Positions 23,980 through 35,724 of a stretch of DNA of 64,000 nucleotides are shown here, one piece after another. A program made the translations under genes and the position numbers. The DNA is from Chaenocephalus aceratus (Eukaryota > Chordata > Actinopteri > Perciformes > Channichthyidae). Under the pieces are notes generated by a model. It made no database searches. It was not told the DNA's origin and saw nothing but the letters and a program-made list of their open reading frames with translations. The stretch's first letter is position 1. Each line of letters starts with the position of its first letter. Where the stretch lies: assembly GCA_023974075.1 (NCBI GenBank), contig CM043800.1:9854008-9918007 (forward strand). The letters run 5' to 3'.

Positions 23980-24425
23980 TAGAATGGTGCAGTGATTACT
24001 TATGTCCCTCGACAAAATGTAATGTGATATCCCCAATCGATTTTGGTATATTGCAACAAAAAAAAGAAAGCGTTGTGATCTACAGATTTATGATACTCAT
24101 CACGTTTGGTTCAGCAAGATAAAGGCCACATTTAGCAACTGGCAGGAATAATAATCTAACGTAACGCTATAAACAAAACTATATCTAGGTCGCATTGTTT
24201 CGCTAATTAAATAAGGACTTGTGTTGGCGTGATGACGTTTAGTAGTATAAGTAGTCACCGCCGTGAATTATGACACATAGAAGCTGAAATATGAAAATAT
24301 TTGTGTTAACCACAAATATGTTTTTCAGACGTTTAAAAAAACCATTGACTCGAGTCGAGGGAACCGGTAAAATGCTAAGTCATTTCTGGATTTGAGGACT
24401 CATTACACTTCTCTGAGTCAGGCAG
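23980..24425 (+). repeat. Family-B dispersed repeat, copy 2
   Basis: Contains TAGAATGGTGCAGTGATTAC, GGTATATTGCAACA, AATAATCTAACGTAACGCTA, GGCGTGATGACGTTTAGTAG (24226-24245), TGACTCGAGTCGAGG and AAAATGCTAAGTC in the same order as copy 1. A short hairpin ATATTTGTG...CACAAATAT is present at about 24297-24319. Confidence 0.75.
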
Positions 24426-24429
24426 TTAC

Positions 24430-25180
24430 TGCGTCCTTCCCCCATCTGATTCAGACAATTCTGACTCAACACGACAGACATTTTCCCTTAGCACAGCAGC
24501 AGATCTCTCCTCTACCACTTAACAAGAAGATTATTGAATTTGCATCAATACTATTCCAGAAAGGGGCTTAATAAGTTGTCCGATATCTGACCACTTACAG
24601 AATCTACGAGAAAATACATTCTACCCTCCGAGCTCCTGAATTATGCATGCACTGCAATGAGTGGATGCATCGTATTCTGCTATACTAAATGACCTTTCAT
24701 GATAATTGTGGCCATGTGCCCTTGGGCTTTCAGCCTGGGAGTGGACATTATGCAACTGGGATGACTACACCGGACTATATGTTAGTTTCAAATGCCAAAC
24801 ATGTCAAGGACAATAAGGCCGGATGAAGAGTGTCCCTTTTGTTGCATATGGTTTGGAAGCAGGCCCAATATGCTAAGATAACCTCCGTCAAGCTTAATTA
24901 ATTTCCAATATGACTCAACCCCTGAGAGGAGAGCCTGGGATTCTGCTGACTCCTAATGAAAAAGATGTTGATTGCATTTATACACAAGACACTGCATGTA
25001 ATCACAGGGTGAATGCCTGTGTGTCTGTGTTTATTTGTATTTTTTCTGATCTATTTTTGTATTGTTTTACTTTCTTTTTGGCTTACAGGAAGTCAGGAAC
25101 CAGGAGGTATTGAGAACCATCCCTGTGCTTCAAATGGGGACCCTTAAATAAACAACAACAAATACATTGCATAAACAATA
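24430..25180. other. No gene seen
   Basis: Unique-looking sequence. The frame at 24910-25113 ends in a hydrophobic phenylalanine-rich stretch but has no other support. Confidence 0.45.
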
Positions 25181-25184
25181 CCAC

Positions 25185-25765
25185 TATACCCAACTACCTA
25201 AATGTCCATCTATCTACAATCAACTTCTACCCATACACCTTTCTACGAATATACTCATTGATGCATACACCTATGCCCATCTATGCATATACCAGCTACA
25301 CAAATGCCAATCTATCCAATTTAGCCATCAACGCATCAAAGAATCTATATTAAAAAAAAACATACAAACATCTGCGCATGCAGCAATATACCCATGAACT
25401 TATCTGCACATATCTGTTCAAGCACTCATACCATTCTTCTCATATACCCATCAACGCATACACCTATCTATTATCTAGCCATCAACCCACACTGATCAAC
25501 CCACTTACAGTACACTACCCATCTGCACATATACATATCTGCGCATGTACCCATATAACAATGTTCCCATATACCCATCAACGCATATACCATGTACAAA
25601 TATGCTCAGCCAAAATATACCCACAGCTTCACAGTACACATTAACCCATCTGCACAAATACTCATCTACACATCTACACATCCATTGACCACATCCATTT
25701 ACCCATCTTCCGGTACACCAATCTGTGAATACACCCATATACTAATATCCCCATCTACCCTTGGA
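25185..25765 (+). repeat. Degenerate tandem array, about 580 bp
   Basis: A motif close to CCCATCTACGCATATAC recurs at irregular spacing of roughly 15-40 bp: CCCATCTATGCATATACC, ACCCATCAACGCATACACC (twice or more), CCCATCTGCACATATAC, CCCATATACCCATCAACGC. The strand is almost free of G. This explains the histidine-, tyrosine- and threonine-rich frames across it, which are not genes. Confidence 0.8.
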
Positions 25766-26140
25766 CACACCTAAACCATGGCCGAAGATGCCAGTAGCTC
25801 TTCCCATGACGCTGATGTTCTGAATCACTGTGGTTCAGACTAACACTTAAAGTTGACTACATGGATTTTTTTGTGATCTCATGATATCATGCATTTCCAG
25901 CTGCCATGCAAGTTCAATTTAAACGTTCTCAGCAAAACGTTGGATGTCATCTCAATTGTTTGATAAAAAGCTGATGCAGCCAAATACCACGGGCTTTGAT
26001 AGCATCTCCTCTTGACAGGTTAACAGGTATGGGTCATATCGCTTGTGTCTTGCATGGTTCTTCTACCTCTGCGTGACATGAACTCAGAATGACCCTCAGA
26101 GGGATGGCCAGGAGCACGCTAGCATCATCAGTAAGACGCG

Positions 26141-26313
26141 GGCCGTTTCTCATTCTCGAGTAAAGCTGCTGCAGAGCCACTATTTCAAGTATACTACGTC
26201 ATCGAGTGGCACCGAAGGACTGTTGAAATGCCCAGCATTCGGCGCCACTCGATGACGTAGTATACTTGAAATAGTGGCTATGCAGCAGCTTTACTCGACA
26301 TTGAGAAACGGCC
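26141..26313. mobile_element. 173-bp near-palindromic MITE, GGCCGTTTCTCA family, copy 1
   Basis: The ends are GGCCGTTTCTCATTCTCGAG and TCGACATTGAGAAACGGCC. The arms of about 75 bp match almost perfectly, sharing for example CACTATTTCAAGTATACTAC and CGTCATCGAGTGGC, around a loop of about 25 bp. The same ends bound 28562-29121. The family resembles fish PIF/Harbinger MITEs, but the target duplication is unclear. Confidence 0.8.
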
Positions 26314-26319
26314 CAGGAC

Positions 26320-27680
26320 CTGCAGTCACGAGCCAACTCCAAGAACGACAGAGCCATCTGTGCTGGCAACGTGGTATACGTGATCTAATGGAACTTCAGA
26401 GGACACGTCCTATCACTGTGGGATATAGCATTTCAAACTGTTTTCAAACGGTTTGATCAGGGAAATACGTCAAACTGTACATTACCACCAACTACTTTTC
26501 TAGGCTGAATCTAAGCTGGAGCTTAAAGAAAATGAAAGTTAACACCCCCTGGAGTTGTTTGACAGTCAATTCAAAGTCACTTCTCTACATGAATAACTTG
26601 GGTGTTGCAAGATGTTTAGATTGTGTCAGCAGAGCTGTGATGCAAGAACACAAGTGTTACTTCATTAATAAGGGAATCCCCCTCTGAGCTAATCAAACAC
26701 AAATACAGTATGTCACCTTGTTTTGAGCAGGAATGACACCCCCACTTCCTTTTCCTACAAACCAACTATCTCACACTACAGTAGTGACATCAACTATTTC
26801 AAGGTCGACCACAAATCCATATCCATCAAATTCACAGTGATGGTGGGTAAACACATCAAGATAAGGATCTGCGGAGATTTTTTTGCTAAAAATAAGTGCT
26901 CTTGCTTGCAGACAGGTTTCTCTACAGCCACACTTCATATAATTATTTCCCACTGGCAGGACCAGCTGTGCCTGCAGTTGTCACATGCCATTTTCCATAC
27001 AACCAGATGGCAACACAAGGCGACCCCTGGGTGGCTTACTGCAGCTCGCTTTCATGCTGGCAGCAAGTATAAATAGTTGACATGAGGCTTACGGACATTA
27101 GACAATACAAATCTATTTGTTATGATCTTTTGGGGAAAGACTTATTTGGCCAATGGATTCTCTTGTGAAAATGAAAATCATCTTTACTGCTTTAACAGCA
27201 GCCATAAAGCCTTGTTGGTTTCAGTGCACTGCCTTTAGTGTCTGCTTCCACCACCCCTCTCTAGGGTCAGAGCACACCTCATTTATCAGGCCTTGTTAAA
27301 CCACTGTCAGGGACACACTGACTGTGGGTGACATCCACTGTTCATACTGTACTTACATCTAATTGATGCAAGTTTACTGTGTGTTCATAAACATCATGAC
27401 AACCCTGCCCTTCAGTATTTTTATCCTGAACACTTTTTTCTGACATTTGGATTGATCATATAATCAAGTTCTCAGTTCCAAATTATATTTGACACAATAG
27501 TGTGCTAACCTTTTGATAATGTCCCTTGCTATTGCATAATTTAAACAATCCGTTTCATTGTCCTTGTTATGTAGTAAACAACAAGATTGTTCCAGTGAAC
27601 TACAATGGAGAAAACAAAGGATCAACGTAAGCAACTAACAAGAATCTGCACACATAATTAAAACCTGGAAGCAGTTGCTA
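26320..27680. other. No gene seen
   Basis: Unique-looking sequence. The plus frame at 26723-27076 (117 residues) has no recognisable motif and overlaps a minus frame at 26771-26953. Confidence 0.4.
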
Positions 27681-27682
27681 CT

Positions 27683-27765
27683 AGGGGGTGTAACGGTTCA
27701 CAGAATTCACGGTTTGGTATGTACCTCGGTTTGGGGGTCACGGTTCGGTACAACAAGAAAAAGCA
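27683..27765 (+). mobile_element. hAT-like transposon end fragment
   Basis: AGGGGGTGTAACGGTTCAC followed by CACGGTTTGGTATGTACC and GTCACGGTTCGGTAC matches the known fish hAT ends with a GGGTGTAACGGT tip and CACGGTTCGGTAC repeats. The opposite end was not found, so I treat it as truncated. The sequence up to about 28190 may be its interior. Confidence 0.65.
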
Positions 27766-28194
27766 AAGAAAAAAAGTCCCAAATGCATAATTCCAGGTTT
27801 GTTGTTATCTATTTTTGAACCGTAGTGCAAGTTTCAGTATACAAATAAGGAACTCTAACATTTTTAATAATTAACTGTATTACAAAGTTAAAAACAAACC
27901 ACAAAACAGTACCACACACACTCAGATGGCCATATTATCTATAATGGCTGAAGGTTTCATCAAGCTGTAAAACTAAAAAGAATGTCTTGAAAATATTACA
28001 TAATAAATGATAAGTGTTTCAAGGGCGCATAGCAATTGAAATATATATGCCAATAGCTTCCGTTATTTATTATGCTCTCTCGGATTTCATGTCTATTGGC
28101 TTCTTAAAAACATCGGGGATAAACTGTTGAACTGCTCTTGTCTTTTGCCGGGCTCCGGTGATTGGGAAAAGACCGGAGTCTAAACATGTGGAGC

Positions 28195-28557
28195 CTCGTG
28201 TTTCTCAATCTCCAGTAAAGCTGCTTCAGAGCGACTATTTCAAGCATACTACGTCATCGAGTGCCGCCAAAGTACTGTTCCAATGTCAAGCATACTTGGA
28301 ATTCTACCGAGCCCGACATACTTCGTAGCGAGAAATTTCGATGCTGAACATGTGTAGACTCCGGTCTTAAAATCCCCACAATGCTTTGCGCACGGACCAA
28401 TTTCCCCAAATCTGTGGCAGAAAATGGAAGGCGGGGCCTCTCATATGACGCACACCTGCTCGCCTGTTCCACTCTTCGAAGTATTCTTGCCTCGCTTCTG
28501 AAGCAAGACGCTCGGAAGACATGTGCTACCAAGCAAGCGTACTCGAGATTGAGAAAA
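28195..28557. mobile_element. GGCCGTTTCTCA-family element, copy 2 (diverged ends)
   Basis: It starts at about CGTGTTTCTCAATCTCC and ends at CGAGATTGAGAAAACAC. The left part repeats the arm of copy 1 (GACTATTTCAAGCATACTAC, GTCATCGAGTG). It shares CTTAAAATCCCCACAATG and GCACGGACCAATTTC with copy 3, in the opposite orientation. Copies 2 and 3 sit head to tail with only a few bases between. Confidence 0.7.
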
Positions 28558-28561
28558 CACA

Positions 28562-29121
28562 GGCCGTTTCTCAATCTCGAGGATGCTGGCTTGGTAGTCG
28601 CGTACTTCCAAGTCACTTCCTTCAGAAACGAAGCAAGTATGCTTCCAAGCCACGGCTTCAGAAAACGAAGAAGAATGGAACAGGCTAACAAGTGTGCCAC
28701 TCTCTCTAACGGTTTCAACATAAACTCTACCGAAAATAAATACCTCACGATGTCTATCTAATTATGAACTTGCTTTACTTTCACGGAACACATTTCTGGT
28801 GATAACAAATTTAAGAAAGTAACATATTTACCAACACATGTTCTACGCCACTACATACTTACATTTAAATGTGTGCTGCGTCCGTTCAGCCATTCTCCGC
28901 AAGGGTTTTTGAAATTGGTCCGTGCGCAAATCATTGTGGGGATTTTAAGGACGCGAAGTCTACCCATGTGCAGCCTCGGAATTTCCCCCAAACCAAGGAC
29001 GCGGCCTCTGTGGAATTCCAAGTATGCTGGACATTGGAACGGTCCTGCTGCGCCACTTGATGACGTAGCATCCTTGAAATATTGGCTTGGAAGGCAGTAT
29101 CCTCGAGATTGAGAAACGGCC
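28562..29121. mobile_element. GGCCGTTTCTCA-family element, copy 3 (560 bp)
   Basis: Bounded by GGCCGTTTCTCAATCTCGAG and CTCGAGATTGAGAAACGGCC, perfect 20-bp terminal inverted repeats. ACA stands outside each end (before 28562 and after 29121), which would fit a 3-bp target duplication of PIF/Harbinger type but is short enough to be chance. Long overlapping frames on both strands here are by-products of the inverted repeats, and I saw no transposase. Confidence 0.75.
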
Positions 29122-29419
29122 ACAGTGTGTTATCTGAAATCGCCATACTAACTTTTCTTCTTCTTGTATTTTGTTTGTTTTGTTGTGTTTCTTCTTGTTC
29201 TTCATTTGTTGTTTAAGGGCGGCTGGCAAACAGCTTTTAGGCGCAATACCGCCCCCTGGATTATAGTGTAATGGATACTGCCCTGAGTGACAGACTTTTT
29301 TTTCCTATTTCTGCATAAGGTCTGTGTCTATTTAGAAAGAAATGGAAGCAGAAACCAAGCTATAATTGAACACTCTGTTAACATGTCGGATGTCAACCTT
29401 AACAACTGATGCTCCATTT

Positions 29420-29940
29420 GTGCAGACGATGACTGTTTGTGCCAGTGGCGTCACCTGGCCTGTAGCCCCGGACAATTCTCCCTCAATAATATAATACATT
29501 AACCGTGCTTTATGTGAACCTCATGACACGAGAGGGACGGCAGGACTGTAATTTCCCGTGTTCAGTGAATGCAACAGAGGCAAGACACCAGACCAATCAG
29601 AGAGTTGCATGGAAATAAAGTGTGCTTGTGTCATAGAGTGGCGAAGTCACGCCCATCTACTTCCGGCCCATGGGACCTTATTTCGGAAAAATAATGTATT
29701 GAAGTCAATGGAGAGAGAAAAATTATCTTTCGATCCCGTTTGAATTGTGCCATGAATTACACATATGATGTTTGTCAATCTTAAAAAATTATTTCCATGT
29801 CAAAAAAGTCAGTTTGTCATACAACTGTTGAAATATAAGACTATGAAAAATACGCAACTAGAAAGACTACAATCCCAGAGTCGCGTAAGTGATGTCACAA
29901 TTGTTTTCCTCCACTAAGAGATAGCTAAGATCAGTGCCAT
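29420..29940 (+). repeat. Probable old dispersed repeat
   Basis: The stretch with CTACTTCCGGCCCATGGGAC, GTATTGAAGTCAATGGAGAG, AATTGTGCCATGAATTACAC and GACTACAATCCCAGAGTCGC has the look of a repeat common in fish genomes. There is only one copy in this window, so this rests on memory. It ends close to a 27-bp hairpin at 29935-29961. Confidence 0.4.
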
Positions 29941-30587
29941 ATAGATATAATCTATATGGCAGATAGATAGACATCAGGTAAAAGGAATTGTAAAGCTGAC
30001 ACTTCATTTCCTGACTCAACCACTGCTAGCCATCCACTATTGCTGCACATGTTCTTTCTATGGGATCCATGCATTCCTCTGTGCCACATGGAGACCAGAG
30101 GAGATGATTTGAATGGCAGGCCTGGGAGAGAGGATGTTCTTATAAAAACATAAGAAGGACATCAAATATGGATGTCTCAATTCCACAAGCCAAGAAGGGT
30201 GAAAATGAATATAGGATTCTGTCATGTCTCTGGGATAACCTCTTATGCTTCAGTTAGTGATAATTGCTGGGAAGATATTGAGAAAAGTAAAGAGACTTTT
30301 AAATTGTTTTGCCAAGATATTCGCATGTCATTACTTTGTGTAAGCACTATCCAGCTCAGTGTTTCCCCTAGGTTTACTGCTTTGGGGGGGTGTGCTGCCA
30401 CTTAGTTTTTGTTGATACGCCGGTCTAGTTTTTTCTTCCTGCATGTCACAATGTTATTGTTGATGAAAGACCTGCATTTCTTAGACCTTGTTCAGACTGC
30501 TATAAAGCACAAAACGGTTCTAGGGCGAATCGGAATGTTTTCAATACTGATTTTAGAAATTCTGATGTTGATAGTGTGGATTCCCAA

Positions 30588-31102
30588 CACTGGTGGAAAG
30601 TAACTAAGAACTTAAGTATTTCACAAGTAGTTTTTAGACATAGTTGTACTCATTTACTTGAGTATTTTCATTATGCTACTTTATACTTTTACTCCAATAC
30701 ATTTCAGAGGCAAATCTGTTTTCAACACTCAGCTATTCGTAAAAAAAACATGATATGCTGATTATGGTTTAATGCAGCAGTACTGTAGCACTAATCTTAT
30801 CAGTATTTCAAGTTTTACATTTGGTCCACATTGACTAACTGCGACACTAAAATATTATTTCATGTATTAAAACAGGATCAAATTGTAACCATAATAATAC
30901 TTCTGTACTTTATATTATTTCCGAAATGGGACATTGTACAGAATGAGTACTTGTTGTACTTTAAGTATATTTTGATTCTAAAGCTTTTCTTCTTTTTCTT
31001 AACATTTTGAAATTAGGACTTTTATTTGTAATGGAGTATTTTTAGACCATAGTATTTGTACTTGGACTAAAGTAAAGGATCGGAATACTGATTCCCAACA
31101 TG
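30588..31102. mobile_element. hAT MITE of the TGGTGGAAAGTAACTAAG type
   Basis: Starts CACTGGTGGAAAGTAACTAA and continues with TACTTGAGTATTTTCATTAT, CTACTTTATACTTTTACTCC and AATACATTTCAGAGG. Near the right end are TTTGTAATGGAGTATTTTTA and AGTAAAGGATCGGAATACT. This is the well-known fish MITE rich in AAGTA/TACTT. The 11-mer GATTCCCAACA stands at both ends (30579-30589 and 31090-31100), either a target duplication or the decayed terminal repeat. A partial relative is at 51224. Confidence 0.8.
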
Positions 31103-33700
31103 CTAGCTAAGACGCACATTAGCTAAATAAGCTAAACATTGGCTTCATGAGTAGAAATTGTCGGCTCTGGCGGAATTAGTTGTGTTTTTTCCCCTTCATT
31201 TTTTGGAAAACAGACAATGTTAAAGGCACTTAAATGACTACATACTTTTGGTCGTCTTGATTAGGAAATGTCAAAAACACCATCCTCCAAATGTCAAGTA
31301 TCTCAATTAACACTTGGAGCTGTGGTAAGAGCTTAAACTGCCTGGTAACAGTTGCTAAGCTGGACAATCGTTGTTGAGAGAAGGGTTCAGCAAACTGTCA
31401 AATGGTATTCGATGTTAAAAGATCACCATTTAGAGTTTCCACAATGAATAGGGAAATCCTTCAGTGTGAGTGTGCTATTGACTGTCACGCGATCAAGCAG
31501 TAGCTGCTGACTCTGTGGCATATCTCTTCTGTGTGTGAAGTGCTAAAGCTGGTGATGACAGGCCCCATCCCACCTCCCCATTTTAATTTAGCTGCGGCTG
31601 GTGCAGAACAACCTTCCCAACACTTAATCAGCACCGTTAGACTGTAAACACATCACAAGCTGCAATCAGATGGCACTGAGCTCATTGCTCACAGGTCACA
31701 GAGTGTATTACGTTAATTAGAATTAGATTTACGAGTCAGAACTTGCTGGGATGTGTATCAGATACAAATATACCACCATACGAGATACATGAGAGGAATA
31801 AACAGTCATAGACAGAGCAGCAGTATGAGTTTATAGGATGCTGCCTTTACAAACATTTGAGAAATAAGAAGGAAAAGTCTAATTTCAGGAGATTTATTTT
31901 TATTTATTTATTTTTAAGTCTCGAGGAGATGCACAGGAGAACAATGTAAGAATCCAAAAGCACACAAAGTCTGGGCGGGAATTCGTTCATAACCAGTTCA
32001 TTTTTGATGAAAGTCAAATGTGCATTGCAGGTTGCAAATAGCTTCCATTTTTTATAGTTGATTTAATTCAAGTATGTCATGCTTATTTACTGTGCAACAT
32101 GCTCTGTATAACATCTAATCCTAATGAAGAACACATTTTGATTCATCAAATGAAGTCCATCAAACTAATGGTGCATTAAGAGGAGATGAAAGGCAGACAG
32201 TTAAGCATTCCTGCTCCTAAAGGATAGCTACATTAATTTAGCTTTTAATTCATTATAGTCTTAAAATGTTATCGCATAATTACATTGCTTAAAACATAAA
32301 ATTACAAAAGTGGTTGGATTCAGCTATTTAAAAAGGTTTTTATATTCTATTCAATATGCTTTTGTTCTCCATTTGTATTTTATACTCAATTAGATTTGAC
32401 TTAAATGTGTTTAAGAGTGAATTCCCATGATCATATATTAAATAAATCATAAACTACAGTCATCAATATTTTACTTGATACTTGGGTCATTAACCTTGAT
32501 GTTGTGAAAAGGAAATTGTGAACTAAAGTGTAATAAATAATTGACAGATTTTCTTTTTGAGTCTGGAAGTCACCTTAATGGTCATTCATCAGCTACAGAT
32601 GTCCAACTGTCGTCTGCAGTTCACTCCAGTTGTTGAACTTTGGTCTTTGCTCCTTTCTTTCTACGTATGCTGAGTGCATAGTGTTCAGGGTGCCATCAGA
32701 TTATCTACCTCTCTCCGTCTTTTATGATGAGTCATAGGCTCAACCCGAGGCAACAGAGCTCGGGAAGGGGGGAGAGAGATGTGATTTGAATTCAGCAGCA
32801 GCAGTCAGGAGGAGACGGAAGGAAAAGGGCAGTTTATTTTAAGATGCCTTAGTACCACCCGGTACTTTTGTCAGGAATCATTTAGAGACGCTCCAGTGGA
32901 ACTTCAAAATAAGATGGATATGTGTGTATGCATGTGTGCGGGAGTTTTAGGGGTAAAAAAAATATGTTATAACCATGCAGTTTTTCATAAATTCAGAGTG
33001 CATAAATCAAAAGGCGGAATTAAAAACTCAGGCCTGCTTGAAAGTCCTTCTGCATAGTGTTTGGATAACACACAATTGACCGAGCATGCGTGCAGCATAC
33101 GCTGTGTTTGAATAATATTACATTTTGAAAGGATTATTCAACATTTCCAGCAGCTAGTTATCTTAGCACAATTGTAAACACACTAGATGGTTTGTTACAC
33201 AGAACTATCCAATACATGGTCGATGGAAGTTTAAACAAGGCAGACGCTTAAAATAAAAATACTCGGCAGGTGATTGGATAAACCATCTGTCAATCACTTG
33301 GCAAAGCAAGACCGGAAAAGAGCCAACGAAAAAGTCTTCCGACTCTTTGATTCTCTTTTAATGAAGCAATACCCTTAATTTCTGATATCAGTCATGCTAT
33401 TGCAGCATCTTAGATAAGTTCTTAATAACCGCCATTGATGTTTTTGAACAATAGTCGCGGTCTAACCACAAAGGTAAGCTCCTCTCAGGACGCTGCTAAC
33501 TGGCTGATAGCTTCATATTAAGTATACAGACACGAGTGGTTTCCATCCCGTAATCTATCTCTCTGCAACAAAGTAAACAAGATACTTTCCCACTCCAATC
33601 ATACTAGCATCATTCTTTATTTTAATAGTTGTAAATGAAGTGTGGTTAAAAAGTTTCATGGACCTCAAGTCACATGTAGAGTTTGTTTTTAGGCATACTT
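31103..33700. other. No gene seen; long unique interval
   Basis: About 2.6 kb without recognised repeats or convincing frames. The part around 31600-32300 is unique and rich in TAATTA/ATTAGA-like words. It is a reasonable place to look for a conserved noncoding element, though conservation cannot be judged here. Confidence 0.4.
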
Positions 33701-33708
33701 TACTTTAA

Positions 33709-34506
33709 AGGTGACATGTCATGCTGTTTCGGTTATTGCCCGTCCCCTTGTGTGTTATGAAGGTTTTTTCTGCATGTAAACGGTCTGCAGAGTCAAAACC
33801 CTCAAAGTACACCCTGTACAGTAGGGAGTAAAAACTCTAACACAGAAAATACCTCCCCAAAACGCCTCGTTGGAGATACGTCACTGTCCATTTGATTCTT
33901 CCGGGTACATCATGATGTCATGTCGTCCCCGGAACGAATGGACCAATCCGTGGAGCCGTTACGTTACGTCCGCGGAGCCGTTACGTTAAGCCCCCGCTGA
34001 TTGGTCCAAATTGACCAATCCACGGACTTCCTCACACACTCAGTGCAGGCAGCTCTGCTGATCTCTCCTCCTGGCTGCAGGCTGATAACAGACAGTTGGG
34101 ATCACGGCGAAATTCTCTCTGCAGACCCGTTCTCACAGCGCTTATCAACCTTTTTCTTACTCAATATCAAGCCACACTTATTGTTTTGACTTCGGCTGTG
34201 ACTTTGTGTGTGCTCAGGGTGAGTTGGCTGTGTTTCGCTGTGTATCGCTAAACAAGGAAATCACACCTCCACGGAGCTTAGCGCGATTCACAACGTCCCG
34301 ACCAATCGGAGCACACTGGGCTCACAGGGAGGGGGGGGGAGAGCTGCAACGAGCCGTTAAGGACAGAGAGTGAATACCACATACTTACAGAGATGCTGTA
34401 TGCGAAACCAATGTGAGTTTGGAAAATTGCACAGTATAAATCTATTCTAGTAGACCACCACAACAATGGAATTATGTTCAGGGGAAATGGCCATGACATG
34501 TGACCT
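33709..34506. mobile_element. 798-bp TTAA-flanked non-autonomous DNA transposon
   Basis: The terminal inverted repeats are AGGTGACATGTCATG (33709-33723) and CATGACATGTGACCT (34492-34506), with one mismatch. TTAA lies outside both (33705-33708 and 34507-34510), the target preference of piggyBac and Kolobok. The interior shares TGCATGTAAACGGTCTGCA with family A, TTACTCAATATCAAGCCACA with the repeat at 14.7-15.0 kb, and its right part with 160-305. No transposase frame is present. Confidence 0.85.
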
Positions 34507-34514
34507 TTAACAAA

Positions 34515-35635
34515 AACCTCTCTTACATAATTTCTCTGGACAACAGAAGCAAATGTAGCCACACTAAAGCACATGGTACAATCTCAATAGCCTCTAAGGC
34601 CCACTTAGTTGCATTACTTTAGATCTGAGGGAGGAAGAGAAAAAGCATGCTACACTGTCAAGTAAGTGGAGCGAGCAGCAAGCTGCGTGTAGAAAGCTGA
34701 TGAGCACTGGCGTGTCGACGACGCCACTAACTTAGCCTTTTTGTGAACCTGGTGTAAAGTGAGTAGAACTGGCACCTTCTTCCCTTTCGTAATACCCACG
34801 TTCACTACGGAAATGTCTCCATGCTCTGATTTCTCTACAAACTCTTCTGCTGCTGTCAAACTCTATTTTTAAACATGCAATTTGGTGAGGGGTGTTGCCA
34901 TCAGCTAAAAAGCCAAGAGGGATGTCATGAGCAGTGTGTCAGTTTCAAGGTGATGCTTCATTAACTCAATTTCATACCTTTCTAGGTTTGTTTTGTGCAA
35001 GTGAGGGATAAACGGTCATGCACCTAACTGTGGTTTACTACCCTAAGAGGAAGGCATAGTAGTTTTAGTGTTTGAAGGCATGAGCTTGAGTAATGACATT
35101 GGAATTTGACCATACTTCAAACACTTTGAATCGCCACGTTCTGAAAAGTGCTATATAAATCACATTGCCTTGCCATACTGTTGCATTCTGTTGTAAAGTC
35201 AGAAATCAGAGTCAATAAAGAAAAGCTTGGGCTTTGAGGTTTTAATAGCGCTCTGAGACCACTATTCTTTCTCTGAATACATTACAGAGTCCTGTAAAGT
35301 CAAGCCCATGAGAATATGTGCAAGAAACCACTACAGGCTCTACCTCCAATCAGAACAAGGTGTCTTATCATGTGACTCACACATATACTTATTCTAGGCC
35401 TACATTTCTATTTACTACACAAATATAGATTGGTTGGCAAACACAATATATACTATATTTTAAATGACATAGGCATGATTGGTATTAATGGGTATATAGG
35501 ACTAGTGCATACTTTACAGTACATGTTTACTACAGTGCAAAGGTATTAAGAAGGGGTCTATAAATAGGGTATACAAATATATATATTGTATTACGCACTA
35601 GTCATACATATAAATGTTTTTTTATAGCCTATATA
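34515..35635. other. No gene supported
   Basis: A minus frame at 34650-34859 (GDISVVNVGITKGKKVPVLL) has a protein-like composition but starts at a non-ATG codon, and its splice phases do not fit the other candidate exons. The rest is unique-looking, apart from the LINE tail at 35117. Confidence 0.35.
35117..35182 (+). mobile_element. L2-type LINE 3' tail remnant
   Basis: CACTTTGAATCGCCACGTTC, then AAAGTGCTATATAAAT and TTGCCTTGCC. This is the same tail type as at 17345-17420, with no coding part left. Confidence 0.6.
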
Positions 35636-35724
35636 TTATAATATAATATTATATATATAGTGTTGGAAGTGTTGGAAGGTGAGCCTCCCCTCAGAGAACA
35701 TAACAGCCCGCGCCCCCCTCCCAA

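Noticed and set aside
25167..25774. Histidine- and tyrosine-rich frames across 25.2-25.8 kb
   Set aside because: They are translations of the degenerate tandem array, kept open by its near absence of G on one strand.
28254..29229. Several frames of 63-164 residues on both strands
   Set aside because: They lie within the inverted-repeat elements at 28.2-29.1 kb. Frames mirror each other because the DNA is near-palindromic.
34650..34859. Minus-strand frame with protein-like segment GDISVVNVGITKGKKVPVLL and a possible CAG/GT donor
   Set aside because: The frame starts at TTG directly after a stop, the acceptor lacks a pyrimidine tract, and its phases do not join either candidate exon. No motif was recognised.
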